Source: Nageia nagi
Taxonomy: Eukaryota; Pinophyta
Reading direction: 5' to 3'
Assembly: GCA_050084985.1 (NCBI GenBank)
Contig: JBITNC010000002.1
Location: 35,278,001-35,342,000 of the forward strand
DNA: 64,000 nucleotides
Part shown: in pieces, positions 57,940-64,000 of the stretch
Numbering within the stretch: the first letter of the stretch is position 1
How the letters are laid out: each line of letters begins with the position of its first letter
The notes under the pieces: model-generated
The model's input: only the letters and a program-made list of their open reading frames with translations
The model's database searches: none
Told to the model about the DNA's origin: nothing
Program-made: the position numbers and the translations under genes

Positions 57940-59157
57940 GTTATTTTGAACATCCATCAAATAAAGTTGTAGTACCATCACCCCCCTTGAAATGTTCTTG
58001 ATTTTTCCATTATGTGTGAATATTATTTAAATATTTTCTCAAGCAATGCTTTTTAAGGTGAGTTTCCTTCTTAAGAGGGATTGAAAGGAACCTCCACCAA
58101 GATCAACGTGTAACACCTCAACAACTTCCTTCAAATGATTATTTGGTTCACCAAAATAATTGTACAAAGATAATAAGAATATACAATATAGGCTAGTAGA
58201 ACTTACTACTAAGAAGTAGTAAGAAATATCCATTATGAAAGATAAATCTATAATAAATTTTCCCTTGCCTTATAACTTTGATAATACTTTATGGTTGTGA
58301 AGTCTTGGATGGAAATGTTTCCTAATAAATTTGAAATAAAATTGAATATATATATATATATATATTTAAATTTTCCTTCATAACTTTAAAATTAAGAATA
58401 ACACATCATACCCTATCTTTCTTATGGAAGGTGGTCTACTTCCTATTGAAAGTGAAGCTTTAAAATGATATATATTATGAAATTATAAGCCAACAAAGTT
58501 AGATCACCTTATATTATTGACAATCAACATCTCAAGAGAATTTGACTAAAATAAATTGATAAGTGGTTAGATTTTTGGGGCTTACACAATAACATAACCC
58601 CTTCTGATAGTGAGAATTTAGAAATAATAATCGTAAATAAAGAAATTCAATTTTTTTGGAATGATGATACCATCAAAGATTTAAAAAAACTATATTACTA
58701 TAAAAATATCATTAATCAAGAACTCAATAATATCCTTCATATCCACATAATATTATTAGTCTAAAAAAGAAACTTATGATTACAAAATTAAGAACTAATT
58801 AACATGAACTACATAGTGAAACAGATAGATGGATAGTACCAAAAATACCTTAGGATAAAAGAATTTGTTAATTTATTCAAACTAAATACCATAGAGGATG
58901 AGACTCAATTTCTCTATTTTTGCCCACTCTACAAAGATATTAGACAAATCTCTAAATGTAGTTGTAATTATAGCTCAATCCATGAATTTTTAAACCAAGA
59001 TAACCAAAATAGACTTGATGATTTTACTATACGACATAATTATATAAAAAATAATCATTCAAATACTTAATTGATATATTTTTGCATAAATTTTAATAGG
59101 CCCTAAAAATCATTGGATTTAAAAGGATGTTAACAAACTTATCCATCTATTTACAAG
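57940..59157. other. no gene seen
   Basis: AT-rich sequence with a short (TA)n at about 58346-58365. The part next to 57940 may be the protease-RT linker of the gypsy element. Confidence 0.4.
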
Positions 59158-60672
59158 CACCAAAATAAACTACAATTTGCATCAAATTTTTCATCATTTC
59201 TCTTTGTATTTTTTCAAAGATTTTGCTCCATAGTCTGACTCAATTTCTAATGCTAAATGATAAATTTGAAATTACATTAGATTGTTCATTAGATTTTGCA
59301 TTAGAATTAGAGGCATTTTGCATCATTTTACACCATATTTTGCATCAAGTGTTGCATCATTTTGTGTATGATTTTACATCAAAATTTGCATCATTTTGTG
59401 TTAGGTGTTACATCATTTTGTATCATACTTTGCATCAAATTTTGTGCATCTATATATAAACCATGTTGCAAATCTCCAGTTTTGGTGCATGCTTTGAGGA
59501 CGATGGGAAAGGTGAATTGATATGGTTAGACTATTGTTGTTGTTTGTTGCATTTGGTAAAATGATTTCAATGCTTATAGAGGAAAGCCATGTCTTTGATA
59601 ACTTGAAATTATCGTATTTTATGAGAATATGTCTAGTTCAATCATATAGTCTTTGCAAATATCCAATAGGTGGAATTACATCAAAAAATGATAAAAAATA
59701 GAGGCATTTGAAAACTATCTAGATGCAGTTGGATTATGGTTAATAAACAAGTTCATACTTGTTTTAAGGGAGACAAATAACATCCATGGGTAGAAATAGA
59801 TGGCAATCAAAGTCATATATTAACAGAGGTAGAAATAGAGGCCATAAGATCACCTCCTTTTCTTTTGAAGGCCATGATCTTCTATTACTCATATTTTCAC
59901 AATCATACAATCTCATCTATCAAAATGATAATCTTCATATCAGTATGAATATCACTTTCACATGACTTTGTCAAGATGAGTGACTGAAGCATGCAATGCA
60001 TATTTTATTTACACAAATATAGGTACATACTATTCTCTACACTCTTCAACATATCTTAAACTCCTATAGACCTGCATTGTTAATAATGTCATGGTCTTTT
60101 ATTGGTCATAGTTTCAAAATCATACAATCTCATTAGTTTCCCACCAAAATGATAATTTCCACATCAATATGAATATCACTCTCACATAACTCTATTAATA
60201 TGGGAAACTAAAGCACTCAATGCATATTTTGCTTACTACAAATACAAATACATACTACTCTTTACAATTTTCAACATGTCTTTAGCTCTTGTAAACTTGC
60301 ATTGCTAATAATACCCAAGATAAGCTCCTTCATTTCCCTCATCAATCACATGCGATTTCACATTGTCCTACCAATTCACCATAATCATTGATTGAGGGGA
60401 TGCAATCTATAGTCGAAAGCGGATCATGCCATGATATGTGTGCATGATCCACACCTATTTTTTTACTATATTTTATTTTTGATGCTATATTTGATATAGG
60501 TTTTGAGTTAGGCATTGTGTTAGGTATTGAGTCAAATTTTGTATCACTTTTGTATCAAAAATCGCATTAGACTTTGCATCATCTTATAATTTTATCGTAA
60601 AATTACATCAAAAAATAATTTATTCAAGACCTGACTCAAATTTCGATGCAAAATGGCCTTTATGTAGTAGTG
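59158..60672. mobile_element. degenerate CACTA-like element
   Basis: The right end reads GCAAAATGGCCTTTATGTAGTAGTG, that is CACTACTACATAAAGGCC on the other strand, close to the end of the CACTA element at 9733. The left end is worn (CACCAAAATAAACTACAATTTG with TGCATCAAATTT) but aligns loosely. Both flanks are AAG, a possible 3-bp target duplication. TTTGCATCA words crowd 59300-59460 and 60480-60660, as subterminal repeats do. No transposase is seen. Confidence 0.55.
59868..60310. repeat. about 220-bp tandem duplication inside the CACTA-like element
   Basis: Two diverged copies (about 59868-60088 and 60090-60310) share CAATCATACAATCTCAT, ATGAATATCACT, AATGCATATTTT, ACATACTA and CTTGCATTG landmarks in order. 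Confidence 0.7.
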
Positions 60673-60675
60673 AAG

Positions 60676-61331
60676 TATTTAGCTTAAGGCCATAATGCTC
60701 TATTCTCTCATAAATAAGATAAATCTAATCTTGATCTATTTTTCTATAAAGAATATAACCCTAATATCTTATAAATAAACTTTTAGAATATACTTGTTCT
60801 ATAAAGATATTTTTCCTCAAGGACAAGCCTTGCTTATATGGATAATTATTTCAATTGGCTCACTTTTTTATCTAATGGGAAATGTCGTTGACCAAAGGAT
60901 ATACTTATCTTCAAGTGAGACAAGTGGGGGTTCATCATTTTTCCCAAGGGGAATAACTTTTAGCCAAAGAATACCATATCCTCAAGTGAGACAAGTGGGG
61001 TCTCTCCATGTAATCCAATGTGAATATCATTTGATCAAATGATACACATATCTTCAACTAGGGTAAGTGGGTTCATCTTTATATCTTGGATATCTAAAAT
61101 AATGATCATCTTATGTTAGAAGTATTAATATTAATATTAATACTTCAAGTATTAAACTCAAACATTTACTTAAAGATATATTTATTCCGTTGAACCTATT
61201 TATTATAATAAAGAGATAAAACAACACATGACTAATGTTCCATTAACATTTAGAAGTATTAATGATGTCCTATTAATATACTAAATATTAATTAAGAATA
61301 AGTAATCAATATTGCATTATTCATTCCAACA
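60676..61331 (-). mobile_element. copia-like LTR end, minus strand
   Basis: On the minus strand the segment begins TGTTGGAATGAATAATGC at 61331, like the LTRs of copies B and C, but the body differs. It contains three imperfect units with CAAGTGAGACAAGTGGGG (60910-61070). The other end was not fixed, and the CACTA-like element may be inserted in it. It interrupts the gypsy element. Confidence 0.45.
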
Positions 61332-63060
61332 CTTTCTTCATTTGAGAATTGAATAGGAAGTTTGGTGAGGTCCTAAACTATTGGTTCTATGGTTCACAAT
61401 CATTTAACTCTTAACACTATATTACATCCTACTAGTGGAATAACCATCATGTCTAATTGTAATGCATAATCTTCCATTATGTGGGAACTAATTATTTGAA
61501 CATCTACTAGAGCCATATCTGTTAATGTGTATTTCCATTTGAGAATTGGATAGAAAGTTTAGTGAAATCCTAAACTATACGTCGTAGGGTTTGCATCCAT
61601 CATACTCTAAATACTACATCATATCATCCTAATGGAATATCAACCTGTCTAATTATAATGTATAATCTACCATATTTATTGTAATTTTATGATACTTCTT
61701 GAATCACTAGGGTAGATATAAGAATATGCCCTCTTTTACATCCTTGAATAAATGAAATTATAGGTACTCCTTGAATTAATTAGGCATGACAATTGTTTCC
61801 CTTTTATGAATCTTATCATCTTCATTATCTACTGTGTTGAAATTCCTAATATAGGATGCAATGATATTTCAAGACTTGTTCTTACTCTTTTTTTAATGGT
61901 GTCTTCTTTCTCTTATATTTCTCCATCAAATACAAATTCCTCTTTTGATGACCCTATTCCATATATTAAGAATAGTTTCTGTGTTACACACTTATGAATT
62001 TTTGTATTACAAAAGTAGCAAAATCCTTTTCATCTTTTCTCTTTTTAAGATAAATTTTCAATTTGGAGCTTATTTCTTATTATTTTTGCTTCTAATGCTA
62101 ATTTTAATGAAGTAAATTTGGTGAACAACTAGATGTTTGCACCTATGTTATGTTCTGGAGAAAGGATAATATGTGTAGTTGTTTATGCACATGATGTTGA
62201 GAATTTTATTTCTCTCTATTTCTCGTATGCATTTTTTACCAATATCCCTTGCATTATCTTAGAATGATGCATCTTAACTTTTACCCTCACTTTTTCCTTT
62301 AATATATTGATGAAATAACTCTTGAAGAATTACTCAGTCCACCTTAGATTTTTATCAGCTAATTTTTTGAAGTATTTTCAATGATATTTTATAGGTGAAG
62401 TTTGTCTGAACTTGTTAATGCTCTTGTGAAATCTTCATAATCACTTGGCTCCAATCTCACTAACAAATAATCTTGAAAAAATTTCCATGTCAAATTTGGT
62501 TGAATAGATTACAATAATTGACACCATAGAAACACCCACGATCTAGGTTAAATGAATCTATAAATAATTTTTGATACATTGGTATTTTATACAATTTGAA
62601 ATATTATTCTGCTTCGTACAACCATGCATTAGGAACATCTATGTCAAACATAGAAAAGTCTACCTTTGAAAATATTGGATATTACCCAATTGTATTAAGT
62701 TTTCCACATCTCCTTCCATTTTCTCCTTGGTGTGGTGTTCTCATGTCAGTGTCAAAATTTAATTTAAAAAATATTGAATATGCTTTGATGCATTTGTTTA
62801 TGTACATATTACATATTTTTCCAATTGTATTTCATAAGCTTGATTTTATTTCTTAGATAGTCTATCATTTATTGAAACTCGTTATTTATTTTATGATGTT
62901 GTTATGCATAATAAGTATATTATCCTTACGTTCTTCTACAAAATTAGTTACTCATTCACTTATTTTTTCATGGCTTCTACTTTTTTCTCAAAAGATGAAA
63001 CCTTACCCCTCATAGTAGCCAATGCAATAATTCCTTCTTTTTCTCCTCAAATAGGACTTT
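61332..63060 (-). pseudogene. Ty3/gypsy gag and protease remnant
   Basis: In minus-strand order it reads MRGKVSSFEKKVEAMKK near 63020 (coiled-coil start of gag), the gag core VDFSMFDIDVPNAWLYEAE with YFKLYKIPMYQK and SFNLD (62720-62540), and a CxxC...HxC knuckle KGFCYFCNTKIHKC with QKLFLIYGIG (about 62040-61960). The C-terminal protease part follows as DIPLG.YDVVFRV.WMQTL and DFTKLSIQFSNGN. That part occurs twice in tandem (about 61543-61740 and 61339-61540). Many stops are present. Gag packages the element's RNA and the protease matures it; neither is intact here. Confidence 0.82.
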
Positions 63061-64000
63061 TATTTAAGATATCTCTTAAATTCATGGAATGAGAGATGAT
63101 TTTTTATTTAAGATGAGAAATGTAGGAATTCGGTGGAACTTATAATAGCATTTTTGTTTTTTATTTTTTGTAAATTTGAGATATGTTTTGAATTTTTACA
63201 AATTTTCTTAATCAAATGTCCAACATATTGCACTCAAATAGATCAATTATAAGATTGCAATATTTCGATTAATGTTGTTTAAAATTTTAAAAATATTTTT
63301 GCATTAGATTTAGAGTAAAAAATAAATAGTATGTTTTTACTCTTTTTTAATATTTTTATTTTTGTAATGCTTGATTTTTAATTTCTTACTATAACTATCC
63401 AATTGTTTACTCTAATTTCACAATAATTAAACTTTCCACTTATGATTGTTCAACTTTGTTGCTCAATAAAACTACATTGATAAACTTCTTAAGTTTGAAC
63501 CATTTTGATTTGCTCATTTATTGGTATAAAGACATTTAGGTTTCTTTAAACTTATCATAACAATGAATAAATGATATCTTTTAACATCTCTTAAACCCAA
63601 TGGTTTGTAGGACTTAACAAAATTTATTTAAAAATAAATAAATATACATATTACAATGATTATTTCTAATAAAATTAAGATTCATAATAAAATCATAAAG
63701 TTTGTTATGGTTATCTTGATTTAGAAATTCATGGATAAAATTGTAAGTTTATCAAGTATTTATATAAATAGAAATAAAAGAAAAAAATGAATCTCATCTT
63801 CTATTATATTTAAGTTAAAAAACTTCAAAGTGATAAAAGAATTTAATATTTGAATATTTTCTTTTATCTTTCCATTAATGTATATTTTCCACTGCTTCTT
63901 GATCATCGAAGTTAAATGATTTTTATGTTCTGTACATCGCACAACGTGTAAAATAATAGTGGAGAATGTGACCTTGTATAGCTTGTAAAATAGCTATGGG
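63061..64000. other. no gene seen; probable 5' region of the gypsy element
   Basis: AT-rich sequence upstream of the gypsy gag start on the minus strand. No LTR boundary or primer-binding site could be recognised before the window ends. Confidence 0.4.

Noticed and set aside
1-64000. Endogenous pararetrovirus or other viral insertion
   Set aside because: All RT-bearing sequence carries copia or Ty3/gypsy domain order and LTR context. No movement-protein or coat-protein-like sequence was seen.
1-64000. CRISPR array or bacterial-type operon
   Set aside because: Repeats seen are tandem or transposon-derived without regular unique spacers, and the genes have spliceosomal introns.

Overview
The window is nuclear DNA of a land plant. 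It is very AT-rich and gene-poor, and it consists mostly of old, mutated transposable elements nested in one another. Large decayed LTR elements, a long TE-filled intron in a small ribosomal-protein gene, and blocks of telomere-like repeat far from any visible chromosome end all suit a large-genome species such as a gymnosperm. That narrower placement is inference. I see one host gene that looks intact, a two-exon gene for mitochondrial ribosomal protein uS17 (18367-21128, + strand). I see no RNA genes, CRISPR arrays or bacterial-type operons.

Layout, left to right. 1-2893: 3' part of a Ty1/copia element (copy D) with a broken pol and a complete 3' LTR. 2894-8534: decayed TE-like coding pieces, four blocks of degenerate telomere-like repeat, and a stray Gypsy-type LTR. 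8535-15020: an LTR element on the minus strand with a perfect 5-bp target duplication, a gag but no visible pol. A 1094-bp CACTA transposon carrying PPR-like coding sequence sits inside it, with its own 3-bp target duplication. 15021-18290: mostly unrecognised. 18367-21128: the uS17m gene; its 2.5-kb intron holds an antisense, intron-retaining fragment of a Shaker-type potassium-channel gene. 22269-31335: a 9-kb Mutator-like element with about 1-kb terminal inverted repeats, a near-perfect 9-bp target duplication and a broken transposase. About 31.9-33.1 kb: remains of a LINE with a DUF4283-like ORF1 domain.

33148-52287 is a cluster of one copia family. Copies A and B lie on the minus strand. 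Copy C (37971-46053, + strand, two LTRs, PBS and PPT) is inserted into the reverse-transcriptase region of copy B. 52288-64000 holds degenerate tandem repeats, a palindromic MITE-like segment, a Ty3/gypsy element split into a gag-protease part (about 61.3-63.1 kb) and an RT part (57.2-57.9 kb), a second CACTA-like remnant and a copia-like LTR end.

None of the transposable-element genes is intact, so the genes here do not form a working pathway. The value of the window is its record of insertion order, gene-fragment capture and deletion. No convincing new biological system is visible. The best leads are the PPR-carrying CACTA element, the channel fragment in the uS17m intron, the long-TIR Mutator-like element, and the rearranged copia cluster with family-specific 3' UTR tandem arrays.
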